Assembly (NCBI GenBank): GCA_023392125.1
Contig: JAEVZS010000002.1
Span: forward strand, 434,001 to 498,000
Direction of reading: 5' to 3'
DNA length: 64,000 nt
Source: Bacteroidota bacterium
GTDB lineage: Bacteria > Bacteroidota > Bacteroidia > Cytophagales > Cytophagaceae
The stretch's first letter is position 1. Each line of letters opens with the position of its first letter. Below, piece after piece: positions 35,004 through 43,298 of this stretch. The notes beneath the pieces were generated by a model. That model saw only the letters and a list, made by a program, of their open reading frames with translations. It was not told where the DNA came from and made no database searches. A program made the translations under genes and the position numbers.

Positions 35004-36266
35004 ATGAAATACTTTTCTTTTATTCTTTTGCTTTGGACTATGCTCATACCAGGAGCTTCAATAGCCTCAAAGATTCTTCTTCCCATGGATCATGCCCAGA
35101 AGAATCATTTAAAAGCGTATGGAATTGCTTATTGGGGACTGACCAAGGATGTTACATTCAACTGGTTGCTTAACTATCGTGGCGGAAGTTTTATGTGCGA
35201 CTATCACAAGCTTGTAGAAGATGAGTGTATGATAAGAGGGGTATCATACGAAGTTATTTCGGATGCTCAGGCTCTAGGAATAGAGACGCAGATAGCAAAT
35301 CCCGAAGAAAATATGGATCTCGTAAAGCTGGAGAAAGCGCCTAAGGTAGCGGTCTATTCGCCTAAAACCAAATTGCCCTGGGATGATGCGGTGACGCTTG
35401 TGCTTTCCTATGCCGAGATACCTTATGATATTGTATTTGATGATGAGGTGATGAATGGAATTCTGCCGGATTATGACTGGCTGCATTTACATCATGAAGA
35501 CTTTACAGGACAATACGGAAAGTTTTACTACTCATACAAAAATCAGCCCTGGTATATAAAGCAGCAGCAGGAGTATGAGGATGTTGCCAGACGTTATGGC
35601 TTTGCCAAAGTATCGCAGCTGAAGCTGGCTGTGGTAAAGAAGATCCGTGAATTCTGTGCCGGCGGCGGTTTCCTTTTTGCCATGTGTTCTGCAACTGATA
35701 CCTATGATATTGCTTTGGCTGCCGAAGGGGTTGATATATGTGATCATATGTATGACGGGGATCCTATGGATCCGAATGCTCAGAATAAAATTAACTTCCG
35801 GAATACCTTTGCGTTTGAGAATTTTAAGATCAGCATGAATCCTTTTGAGTATGAATACTCTACGATTGATAATCATGATCGTCCGGGGATTTCTGAAAAT
35901 AATGATTATTTTACTCTGTTTAGCTTTTCAGCCAAATGGGATCCTGTTCCAACCATGCTGACTCAGAATCATGAGCATGTGATCAAGGGGTTTATGGGAC
36001 AGACGACAGCTTTTAAGAAAAGTGTGGTAAAGCCGGAGGTATTGGTCATGGGGGAAAATAAATCAGCGAATGAAGTGCGGTATATTCACGGAACTTTTGG
36101 TAAAGGAACCTGGACCTTTTATGGTGGTCATGACCCGGAAGACTACCAGCATTTTGTGGGTGAAGAGCCGACAGATCTCAATCTGCACCCCAACTCTCCG
36201 GGATACAGACTGATTCTTAATAATATTCTTTTTCCGGCTGCCAAAAAGAAAAAGCAAAAGACCTGA
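35004..36266 (+). CDS. Secreted protein, often annotated 'asparagine synthetase B', function unknown
   Basis: The 420-residue protein has a signal peptide (1-22). The mature sequence (LPMDHAQKNHLKAYGIAYWG, then WLLNYRGGSF) matches a Bacteroidota family that databases often call asparagine synthetase B. It has no Cys2 glutaminase start and no ATP-pyrophosphatase motif, and it is exported, so that name is not credible. The middle (REFCAGGGFLFAMCSATDT) and the C-terminus (TFYGGHDPEDYQHF) look like a class I glutamine-amidotransferase-like (ThuA-type) fold. Its stop abuts the stop of miaE without a gap (TGATCA). Function unknown. Confidence 0.8.
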   Translation: MKYFSFILLLWTMLIPGASIASKILLPMDHAQKNHLKAYGIAYWGLTKDVTFNWLLNYRGGSFMCDYHKLVEDECMIRGVSYEVISDAQALGIETQIANPEENMDLVKLEKAPKVAVYSPKTKLPWDDAVTLVLSYAEIPYDIVFDDEVMNGILPDYDWLHLHHEDFTGQYGKFYYSYKNQPWYIKQQQEYEDVARRYGFAKVSQLKLAVVKKIREFCAGGGFLFAMCSATDTYDIALAAEGVDICDHMYDGDPMDPNAQNKINFRNTFAFENFKISMNPFEYEYSTIDNHDRPGISENNDYFTLFSFSAKWDPVPTMLTQNHEHVIKGFMGQTTAFKKSVVKPEVLVMGENKSANEVRYIHGTFGKGTWTFYGGHDPEDYQHFVGEEPTDLNLHPNSPGYRLILNNILFPAAKKKKQKT

Positions 36267-36848
36267 TCAGTGCATACGATCGCCTCTGATTTCCAGATTC
36301 CGGATTATCTCAGCTTCGGCGACCAGCATTTCTTCCAGCCGTGTCTGTACTTCATGGCCCGGCATGTATTCTTTGGCTAAATCTACAAATGTAACATAAT
36401 GGCCGGCTTCCGAGATCATCAGCTCATGATAGAATTTCTTCAGATTTTCATCGTTGATGTTCAATGACAACAGGCGAAAGCGTTCACAGCTTCTGGCTTC
36501 AATCAGTGCATTAATCAGAAGCTTATCCATCAGCTGGCGTTCTATTTTCCCCCCTTTTCTTTCCAGCTGTGCCAGTTTAACAACATATTCATCGGTTCGT
36601 TTGTGGCCAAGCTTATAATTGCGCTTTCGCAGTTCACTTAAAACCATCCTGAAATGCCCCCATTCTTCTGTCACAATCGGAGTCAGTACCTCAACAAGCT
36701 TTTCTCTTTCCGGAAACTGCACAATCAGAGAAATACAGGAGCTTGCGGCTTTCTGCTCACAATAGGCATGATCCACCAGTATGTCTTCAATTGATTTCTC
36801 AGCGATATCAACCCATCTCGGGTCGGTCGGTAATTTTAATCCAAGCAT
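36267..36848 (-). CDS. miaE: tRNA-(ms2io6A)-hydroxylase
   Basis: Non-heme di-iron monooxygenase that hydroxylates ms2i6A37 of tRNA to ms2io6A. The 193-residue ferritin-like helical protein has the ligand set E31 (DHAYCEQKAAS), E62/H65 (EEWGHF), E117/E122 region (EARSCERFR) and E147/H150 (SEAGHY). Family length is about 190-200. It acts on the product of MiaB, encoded 18 kb away in this window. It is followed upstream on the same strand by the Porin_10 gene with a 14-bp gap, so they may be co-transcribed. Confidence 0.93.
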   Translation of the reverse strand: MLGLKLPTDPRWVDIAEKSIEDILVDHAYCEQKAASSCISLIVQFPEREKLVEVLTPIVTEEWGHFRMVLSELRKRNYKLGHKRTDEYVVKLAQLERKGGKIERQLMDKLLINALIEARSCERFRLLSLNINDENLKKFYHELMISEAGHYVTFVDLAKEYMPGHEVQTRLEEMLVAEAEIIRNLEIRGDRMH

Positions 36849-36862
36849 TTCGGTTTATTGAA

Positions 36863-38782
36863 TTAATTGTAGAATCTCCAGGCCAGCCCAAATATAAAGG
36901 TCCTCGAAAGTCCGGCGTACCACGGAGTAACAAAGTAACCAGGACCGAAAATACTGGAGTTGTCTCTCAGGTTTTGTGTTATATTGGCCACTTTAACAAA
37001 TCCAAGAACGCTCTTGATCTGAATATTGAGGAACAGGTCGGCGTACATATAATCCTGAATAAAGAAATTGTTGTTCAGGAAATAATGCTGATAGTTTGGC
37101 AAATAATAGTCTGCGTAATATCCGGAACGATAATTCAGATCGACTCCGATCTGCAGAAAAGCGACATGCTTAAAGAGGTTATTCTGGTAATACAGCCTTG
37201 TTTTATTAGTGTATTCCGGTACCCGGATCAGGTTTTCTCCTCCGTTCTTTCCGCCTACTTTTCGATATTCCAGATAGTTTTCCAGATGAAAGCGACTGAC
37301 GTTTATCCCGGCATTAATATACATATCAACAGGACTTACTACCTGATCCTCCGCGGCCTGCTTTCTGTACTTGTCGGCATCGAGATAGATGTAGTTCCGG
37401 ATGTTATAGTAATTTAGGCCCGCTCTCACGAAAAAGCGCTCTTGGGTATAGTTTGCCGACAGGTAATAATGGCTGGTACCTGTTTCTTTCAGATTATCTG
37501 CCGGAAGCCACTGAATGAAGTTACCAACAAAGAGCGTCTGAAATAATGAAGGTGAATAAACCAGGCGATTATAGCCGGCTTTGAAGAACGTATGGCTTAT
37601 AGCTGCTTTAATTCCGTAATCATTGCCGGATAGCATTTTCTCTCCGGATGCACTTAGTAATATGGCTGGATCGCGAAAAGCATAGGAAAAAGCTCCGCCG
37701 GCAAATTGTTCGGTATAGCCTAAGGAAAGAGAATCGTAATGCTGTCGGTAGTCGATTTCCTTATATCGGTAAAATAACCGGTAATTTAGTCCCTGGGATA
37801 CTCCTTTTACTCCGCCCTCATTTTCCAGCAGCTTTTGAGCGGACATATTGAAGGTGCTGTATGGATAATGAAGCGGCTCAGCCGGTAAACCATATGTCTG
37901 GAAGTAGTCATCAAGATTTTCGTGATTTCTTAACTTAAACCAATTGGTGCGGCTTGAATAATCAAATACATTATATAGCTGGAGAAGTGAATCGCCGAAA
38001 AAATCAAATTGCTGGTATATATGATACTGACCTTTTCTGTTATTGGTCATTGCTTTCCGTTCGCGGTCATTACTCTGGATGTAGACATATTCCCGGATGT
38101 CGTCAAAAAGATCGAAATATGCATCCGCAGAATCCGGGCTTATCCCCCCTGTTTCCATAAACTGCTGATCGTAAAATGAAAAATTTGCGAGGATGCCGTA
38201 CCGGTTATCGGGAGTGAAATACCGGGTATAAAAATCAAATGCGCTGGCTGTGGTATTTTTATCTTTTCGGTACAGACCGTTCAGCTTGTCTGTCTTGAAA
38301 ATACGGTAATCAAATCCAGCATTCCAATGATAATTGATGTTTCTGCTGAAGCGGGCCTGAGCAAGTTGCTGTCCCCGTGATCCCTGAATATAGGATATTT
38401 CTGAATAGGGCGATCTGGTATCGAAATAATCGATGGTGGAAGGAGAATATTCATATATCAGAAATTCATCGAACCCGAAGCGTCTTCCGGGACGATCCGG
38501 CATCTGGTATCCATAGCGCTGAACAGGTGTGCCGAGTTGTCCCAGATCCTGATAAAATATGTTTTTGTCAAAAATGAAGCTTTGATTATGCAGGTCAGTA
38601 AGAAGTGTATCGAGCTTTCTTTTCTCCGGTACATTATTCAATATATCAACCTCCTTTTGGAAATATGTGGTATGTGTACCATATAAAGATCTGGTTGTGT
38701 CGTCCAGAATCTGGGCTGTTCCTTTATATATTATACCGGAAAAGCAACTAATAAAAAATATGTATATCCTGAGTTGTGTCAC
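36863..38782 (-). CDS. Putative outer-membrane porin (Porin_10 family)
   Basis: The 639-residue protein has an N-terminal signal (about 1-23). The mature region has many amphipathic beta-strands with frequent Tyr/Phe ends (YRIFKTDKLNGLYRKDKNTT, LNYRLFYRYKEIDYRQHYDS, LNYRSGYYADYYLPNYQHYF), and it ends on the strand TFIFGLAWRFYN with a terminal aromatic/Asn, typical of outer-membrane barrels. This resembles the Bacteroidota family called putative porin (Porin_10). The transported substrate is unknown. It sits between lpxK and miaE on the minus strand. Confidence 0.83.
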   Translation of the reverse strand: MTQLRIYIFFISCFSGIIYKGTAQILDDTTRSLYGTHTTYFQKEVDILNNVPEKRKLDTLLTDLHNQSFIFDKNIFYQDLGQLGTPVQRYGYQMPDRPGRRFGFDEFLIYEYSPSTIDYFDTRSPYSEISYIQGSRGQQLAQARFSRNINYHWNAGFDYRIFKTDKLNGLYRKDKNTTASAFDFYTRYFTPDNRYGILANFSFYDQQFMETGGISPDSADAYFDLFDDIREYVYIQSNDRERKAMTNNRKGQYHIYQQFDFFGDSLLQLYNVFDYSSRTNWFKLRNHENLDDYFQTYGLPAEPLHYPYSTFNMSAQKLLENEGGVKGVSQGLNYRLFYRYKEIDYRQHYDSLSLGYTEQFAGGAFSYAFRDPAILLSASGEKMLSGNDYGIKAAISHTFFKAGYNRLVYSPSLFQTLFVGNFIQWLPADNLKETGTSHYYLSANYTQERFFVRAGLNYYNIRNYIYLDADKYRKQAAEDQVVSPVDMYINAGINVSRFHLENYLEYRKVGGKNGGENLIRVPEYTNKTRLYYQNNLFKHVAFLQIGVDLNYRSGYYADYYLPNYQHYFLNNNFFIQDYMYADLFLNIQIKSVLGFVKVANITQNLRDNSSIFGPGYFVTPWYAGLSRTFIFGLAWRFYN

Positions 38783-38809
38783 CTTCGCTAAAATAATTAG
38801 GCAAACATA

Positions 38810-39856
38810 CTAATTTAAAAAGTCTCTGACCAACTGCCTAAATTCATTTTCTTTTTCAAGAAAAGATGCTTTGACCGGAATATAAGCTACAGGAACTTCT
38901 TTCAGTATGTGTAGATCTTTAAACTTAACGGCATCTTTTTCGGTGGTTAGTATCAGTTTATTGCCATTTTCCGGCAGACTTTGGAATTCTTTCATTATTT
39001 TTTCTTCATCTTTTGTTGTATAGTCATAATGATCGGAGTACCGTAATGACTTGACAGATGTATAGCTTTCCTGAAGGAAAGAAAGAAAAGGCTGTGGATT
39101 AGCAATTCCAGATACAGCCAGAACATGACAGGGAGCTGATGGATCGAATGGCGAGACCGGGGCATAGAGCGCTGTCGGAGCGCCGTATATATAGCGGGTG
39201 AAAAATACCGGTACATTCTTTTGGGCATACCTGCGTATCTGGTCACTGATTTTACTCTTTTGATTTTCAGTTATATCAGCCTGGCATTTGGTGACTATTA
39301 CCATATCTGCTCTCCGTACTCCTTGCCGGCTTTCCCTAAGCAAGCCACCCGGAAGTATCCAATCTTTAAAAAAAGGATGCTTGTATTCTGTAAGCATAAT
39401 AGTAAGTCCGGCTTGTACGGAACGATGTTGCATGGCATCGTCCAGAATAATGGCTTTTAGCTGAGGATGGCTTTCTTTTAACTTTTTTATTCCTATGCTA
39501 CGTTTTTCACAGACAGCAACCCGGACATTCTCAGAAAATTTTCTTCGATACTGAGCGGGCTCATCACCGATCTTTGAGGCTTCCGTATCCCGGTAAGCTT
39601 CGATATAACCTTTTGTTTTACGACCGTACCCTCTGCTAACTATTCCTACGGAGAATTCTGAGGAAAGAAAGTCTGTAAGGTATTCGACATGCGGAGTTTT
39701 GCCGGTACCGCCTACTTTCAGATTGCCAATGCATATAACCGGAAATCCGAATGAAACTGATTTTAAAAACTTTTTATCATACAGAAAGTTTCTAAAGCCT
39801 GTGACAAGGTTGTATACTATTGAAAAGGGGAAAAGAAAAAACTTTCTTAGTGTCAT
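38810..39856 (-). CDS. lpxK: Tetraacyldisaccharide 4'-kinase
   Basis: Phosphorylates the 4' position of the lipid A disaccharide at the inner membrane. The 348-residue protein has the P-loop GNLKVGGTGKTPH (44-56), followed by VGIVSRGYGRKTKG and GDEPAQYRRKF, and the Walker-B-like ILDDAMQHRSV. The frame extends 22 codons further upstream, but that part overlaps the divergent promoter region. The ATG at 39856, with a TATCTTTG box ending 6 nt upstream, gives the usual start with a hydrophobic N-terminal segment. It is divergent from nif3. Confidence 0.94.
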   Translation of the reverse strand: MTLRKFFLFPFSIVYNLVTGFRNFLYDKKFLKSVSFGFPVICIGNLKVGGTGKTPHVEYLTDFLSSEFSVGIVSRGYGRKTKGYIEAYRDTEASKIGDEPAQYRRKFSENVRVAVCEKRSIGIKKLKESHPQLKAIILDDAMQHRSVQAGLTIMLTEYKHPFFKDWILPGGLLRESRQGVRRADMVIVTKCQADITENQKSKISDQIRRYAQKNVPVFFTRYIYGAPTALYAPVSPFDPSAPCHVLAVSGIANPQPFLSFLQESYTSVKSLRYSDHYDYTTKDEEKIMKEFQSLPENGNKLILTTEKDAVKFKDLHILKEVPVAYIPVKASFLEKENEFRQLVRDFLN

Positions 39857-39862
39857 CGGGAG

Positions 39863-39894
39863 CAAAGATATAAAGAAAAATGTTGATAGCTTTG
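39863..39894. promoter_or_regulatory. Back-to-back -7 boxes of lpxK and nif3
   Basis: TATCTTTG on the minus strand (39870-39863) serves lpxK and TAGCTTTG on the plus strand (39887-39894) serves nif3. Only 16 bp separate the boxes, so the two polymerase footprints overlap and the promoters should compete. Neither has an obvious -33 TTG. Confidence 0.5.
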
Positions 39895-39932
39895 GGATGA
39901 AAATAAAATCGGATCCCAACAACCGCTACACT

Positions 39933-41030
39933 ATGATTAAGGTTAATGATGTTGCAAAGGCCCTGGAAAAACTGGCTCCTCTATCTTATCAGGAAAGCTA
40001 TGATAATGCAGGATTGCTTACCGGTAGCTATGATACTACCGTAACAGGAGTTTTGGTAACACTTGATATCACGGAAGAAGTAGTTGATGAAGCTGTTGCA
40101 CTCGGATGCAATATGATTGTGGCACATCATCCGGTAATATTCAAAGGGCTGAAGAAACTTACCGGAAGCAATTATGTAGAGAGAACGGTTATTAAAGCAA
40201 TCAAAAATGATGTTGCGCTGTATGGCATTCATACCAATCTGGATAATATGCCGGACGGAGTAAATAAAAAGATTTGTGATGTACTGAATCTGGCCAATAC
40301 TTCGGTGCTGGTTCCTAAAAATGATACGCTGAAAAAAATAGTAACCTTTATTCCCTCTTCCCATACCAGCCATGTCCTGGATCAGCTGTTTGAAGCAGGT
40401 GGAGGCAAAATCGGCAATTACAGGGAGTGCAGCTTTAAGATCAACGGCCAGGGATCGTTTTTCCCGATGGAGGGTGCATCACCGGCAGTTGGCCGTACCG
40501 GTATCCGGGAATATGTAGAAGAGGATCGCGTTGAAGTTGTATTTCCCGCTCACCTGGAAAATCAGCTTATACGTCATCTGAAAAAAAGTCATCCTTATGA
40601 AGAGCCGGCTTATGACATTTTATCTCTTGACAATGCAAATCCTTATATTGGCTCCGGTATGACCGGAACTACGGAACGCTCCTATACTCCACTCGAATAC
40701 TTGCATGTTGTAAAGGAAAAGCTGCAGCTTTCCGTGCTGAAGCATACAAAAATTGTCGGAAAAGAAATTAATAAAGTTGCGGTTTGCGGCGGTTCCGGCA
40801 GTTTTCTGCTGAAAGCAGCCATTGCGAGCGGAGCTGATTTGTTTATTACCTCAGATTTTAAATATCATGAATACTTTGATGCCGAAAACAGGATTATTAT
40901 TGCCGATGTCGGACATTATGAGTCGGAGGTTTTTACAAAAGATCTAATTTATGACTATTTAATTGAGAATTTTAGTAATATTGCAGTCATTTTGGCAAAA
41001 ACAGTAACAAACCCTATAAGTTATCTTTAA
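39933..41030 (+). CDS. Nif3-like dinuclear metal centre protein (DUF34)
   Basis: The 365-residue Nif3/YqfO/YbgI-type protein has the metal ligands in AHHPVIFKG, GIHTNLDN and DVGHYESE, and a central insertion (about 130-235) as in YqfO. The family is widespread; proposed roles include GTP cyclohydrolase-like or metal-insertase activity, but none is established. Longer frames exist upstream (from 39699 and 39897), but they start before or directly at the -7 box TAGCTTTG; the ATG at 39933 gives the family N-terminus MIKVNDVAKALEKLAPLSYQ. It is followed after 5 nt by the zinc-ribbon gene. Confidence 0.9.
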   Translation: MIKVNDVAKALEKLAPLSYQESYDNAGLLTGSYDTTVTGVLVTLDITEEVVDEAVALGCNMIVAHHPVIFKGLKKLTGSNYVERTVIKAIKNDVALYGIHTNLDNMPDGVNKKICDVLNLANTSVLVPKNDTLKKIVTFIPSSHTSHVLDQLFEAGGGKIGNYRECSFKINGQGSFFPMEGASPAVGRTGIREYVEEDRVEVVFPAHLENQLIRHLKKSHPYEEPAYDILSLDNANPYIGSGMTGTTERSYTPLEYLHVVKEKLQLSVLKHTKIVGKEINKVAVCGGSGSFLLKAAIASGADLFITSDFKYHEYFDAENRIIIADVGHYESEVFTKDLIYDYLIENFSNIAVILAKTVTNPISYL

Positions 41031-41035
41031 GATAG

Positions 41036-41782
41036 ATGGAAAACTCAGTTGCACAGAAGCTTGAAGCCCTTGTTAAATTGCAAACAATCGACTCAAAGCT
41101 TGATGAAATAAACAAAGTACGTGGTGACCTTCCGGAAGAAGTAAGGGATCTGGAAGATGAACTGGCCGGATATGAAACCCGGGTCGGAAAGTTCGAAAGC
41201 GAAATTAAGAAGCTTGAGGATGAAATTCAGAACAATAAGCAAGGTATCAAGGATGCGGAAAAGCTCATAAAGAAGTATGAGGAGCAGCAAATGAATGTCC
41301 GCAATAACCGCGAATACGATGCGATTACCAAAGAGGTTGAGCTGCAGCAACTTGAAATTCAGATTAGTGAAAAGCGCATAAAGGAAGGTTTTGCTAAAAT
41401 AGAGGTAAAAAAAGAGGAAATCGCTAAAACGGAATCGATTCTCCAGGAAAGACAGAAGGATCTGGATATCAAGAAAAAAGAGCTTGACAGTATCATTGGA
41501 GAGAGCCGGGATGAAGAAGAGAAGCTGCATAAGGATCGGGAGAAAGCATCTAAGGCAATTGAAGAGCGTCTTTTGAATTCATATAACAAGATCCGTAAAA
41601 ATGTTAACAACGGACTTGCAGTTGTATCTGTAAAAAGAGATGCCTGCGGTGGTTGCTTTAACACAGTGCCTCCTCAGAGACAGGTGGATATCAGAGAAAA
41701 GAAGAAGCTTATTGTCTGCGAGCATTGCGGAAGAATCTTTGCAGATGTTGAATCTCCGGTATTAGAGGCGAGTAAAAGATAA
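41036..41782 (+). CDS. Coiled-coil protein with C4 zinc ribbon (zf-RING_7)
   Basis: The 248-residue protein is a long antiparallel coiled coil (about 5-180, Lys/Glu heptads) followed by a C-terminal zinc ribbon: CGGC near 203-206 and CEHC near 225-228. It matches the CT398/FlgN-like family that is nearly always next to Nif3, as here. No catalytic function is known; a nucleic-acid or protein adaptor role is possible. Its stop is 4 nt before the next start and a terminator-like hairpin follows 30 nt downstream. Confidence 0.9.
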   Translation: MENSVAQKLEALVKLQTIDSKLDEINKVRGDLPEEVRDLEDELAGYETRVGKFESEIKKLEDEIQNNKQGIKDAEKLIKKYEEQQMNVRNNREYDAITKEVELQQLEIQISEKRIKEGFAKIEVKKEEIAKTESILQERQKDLDIKKKELDSIIGESRDEEEKLHKDREKASKAIEERLLNSYNKIRKNVNNGLAVVSVKRDACGGCFNTVPPQRQVDIREKKKLIVCEHCGRIFADVESPVLEASKR

Positions 41783-41786
41783 GTCT

Positions 41787-43292
41787 TTGAAGATATATTC
41801 TCTTATTAAGAGAAGGGCGGCTCGTAAAGCCCGCCCTTTTTTTATTTTTCTTTTTTTTGTTGTCATATCCGGTTCCGGGGTATATGCCCAGAATACTATC
41901 CCCTCTCCTCTCCTCGATGCATACCGTCTTATTCTTTCACTGAAGCTGTCCGAAGGTAATTTGTTGCTCAGTGAGGCTGGTGATCAATATGGGAATGATC
42001 CTTTTTATTTTCTTGTCCGCAGCTATTCCGAGACTCTGTATTTGCTGCTAATGGAGGATTATGTTGCATATCAGCAGGTAAAGTCTATTCATAGTCAGTA
42101 TCTTAAAGCTATACCAAGGCTGTCTTATGATCCGGCCTGGAAATTATTAATTGAAGCGGAAATCCGCTTTCATTCGGCTTTGCTTAAACTGAAGTTTAAT
42201 GAGGAACTGTCGGGAGCATGGGAATTAAAGCAAACATACCAGCTTATTCAGCTAATCAGCCGCAGGTACCCTGATTTTATTCATCATCAAAAGCTGGCCG
42301 GGCTGTTTCAGCTGTTTCTCGGCTCCGTTCCGGAAAAATATCTGTGGCTAACCAATCTCTTCGGTTATAAAGGTGAAATCAGTAAGGGGATTCATTTGCT
42401 GGAGCAGGTAGAAAACAGCAGCTCTTTTTTTGCTCTCGAGGCCTTTATGCTTCGGGTAGCTGCCCAAAAGTATATTTTGAAAACGGCGGGTTGTGTTTCC
42501 TGCCAGATCGCAGATCAGGCGGATAAAAACAGGCAAAATTACTTACTGGCTTATTTGTATTCGGCTGTATTGGTGAAAGAAGGTCAGTCCGACAAGGCAT
42601 TGGGGATTTTAAGCAGGTATTCTTCCGGTAGCTATGCCACTTTTCCTCTTGTGTATCTTCTTCAGGGCGAGGTTCTTTTGTATAAAGGGAAATATGAGGA
42701 ATCCAGAGGATATTATCTGCAGTTTCTGAAGGCAACCAAAGGGAAAAATCACATTAAAGACGCTTACTACAAAATTTTTCTGACGTACTGGCTGTACGGC
42801 AATGAGGAAAAGGCAGCGTATTATCTGAGCAAAGTAGGAAATGTCGGGCAGGAAGTATATGATTCTGATAAATACGCCGGCAAATTTGCCAGAAATCAGG
42901 TTTTCCCGGACAAACATCTGATGAAAGCAAGACTGAGCTGCGATGGCGGCTATCTGGATAAGGCGCTGGCAGAGCTCAGTAAGTATTGTCTGAAACGGGA
43001 AGAGGACCATGTAGATAATATTGAATTCTGGTATAGGAAAGGACGGATTTTTCAGCTACAGGGGCAGTATAAGGCAGCTATAGACAACTATGAAAAAGTG
43101 ATTCTGTTGTCGGAAGGAAAAAATCATTATTTTGCACCCAATGCCTGTCTGCAAACAGGATATATGCTTTCAGAATCCGGTAATATTACCGAAGCGAGGC
43201 ATTATTTTAGCAAGGCCCTTTCTTATGCGGACCATGAGTATAAAAACAGTATTGATAATAAGGCCAGGGCGGCATTGAGTGAAACCGAATAA
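41787..43292 (+). CDS. Secreted TPR-like protein of unknown function
   Basis: The 501-residue protein is read from a TTG at 41787, the only standard start near the N-terminus. This gives a signal peptide with a very basic n-region (KRRAARKAR), a Phe-rich core (FFIFLFFVV) and cleavage after SGVYAQ. The rest is helical and TPR-like (KDAYYKIFLTYWLYGNEEKA, YKAAIDNYEKVILLSEG, EARHYFSKALSYAD). The DNA for the n-region is also a terminator-type hairpin (41813-41842). It lies between the zinc-ribbon gene and pabB with gaps of 4 and 6 nt, hence one transcript is likely. Function unknown. Confidence 0.8.
   Translation: MKIYSLIKRRAARKARPFFIFLFFVVISGSGVYAQNTIPSPLLDAYRLILSLKLSEGNLLLSEAGDQYGNDPFYFLVRSYSETLYLLLMEDYVAYQQVKSIHSQYLKAIPRLSYDPAWKLLIEAEIRFHSALLKLKFNEELSGAWELKQTYQLIQLISRRYPDFIHHQKLAGLFQLFLGSVPEKYLWLTNLFGYKGEISKGIHLLEQVENSSSFFALEAFMLRVAAQKYILKTAGCVSCQIADQADKNRQNYLLAYLYSAVLVKEGQSDKALGILSRYSSGSYATFPLVYLLQGEVLLYKGKYEESRGYYLQFLKATKGKNHIKDAYYKIFLTYWLYGNEEKAAYYLSKVGNVGQEVYDSDKYAGKFARNQVFPDKHLMKARLSCDGGYLDKALAELSKYCLKREEDHVDNIEFWYRKGRIFQLQGQYKAAIDNYEKVILLSEGKNHYFAPNACLQTGYMLSESGNITEARHYFSKALSYADHEYKNSIDNKARAALSETE
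41813..41842 (+). terminator. Terminator-like hairpin inside a signal-peptide coding region
   Basis: AAGGGCGG (41813-41820) pairs with CCGCCCTT (41831-41838) around a 10-nt loop and is followed by TTTTT and a very T-rich tract. It lies 30 nt past the zinc-ribbon stop and also codes for residues 9-18 of the next protein. Confidence 0.7.
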
Positions 43293-43298
43293 CATTGT

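Noticed and set aside
39699..39932. N-terminal extension of nif3 overlapping lpxK
   Set aside because: It reads antisense to lpxK, contains the nif3 promoter box and does not look like the family N-terminus.
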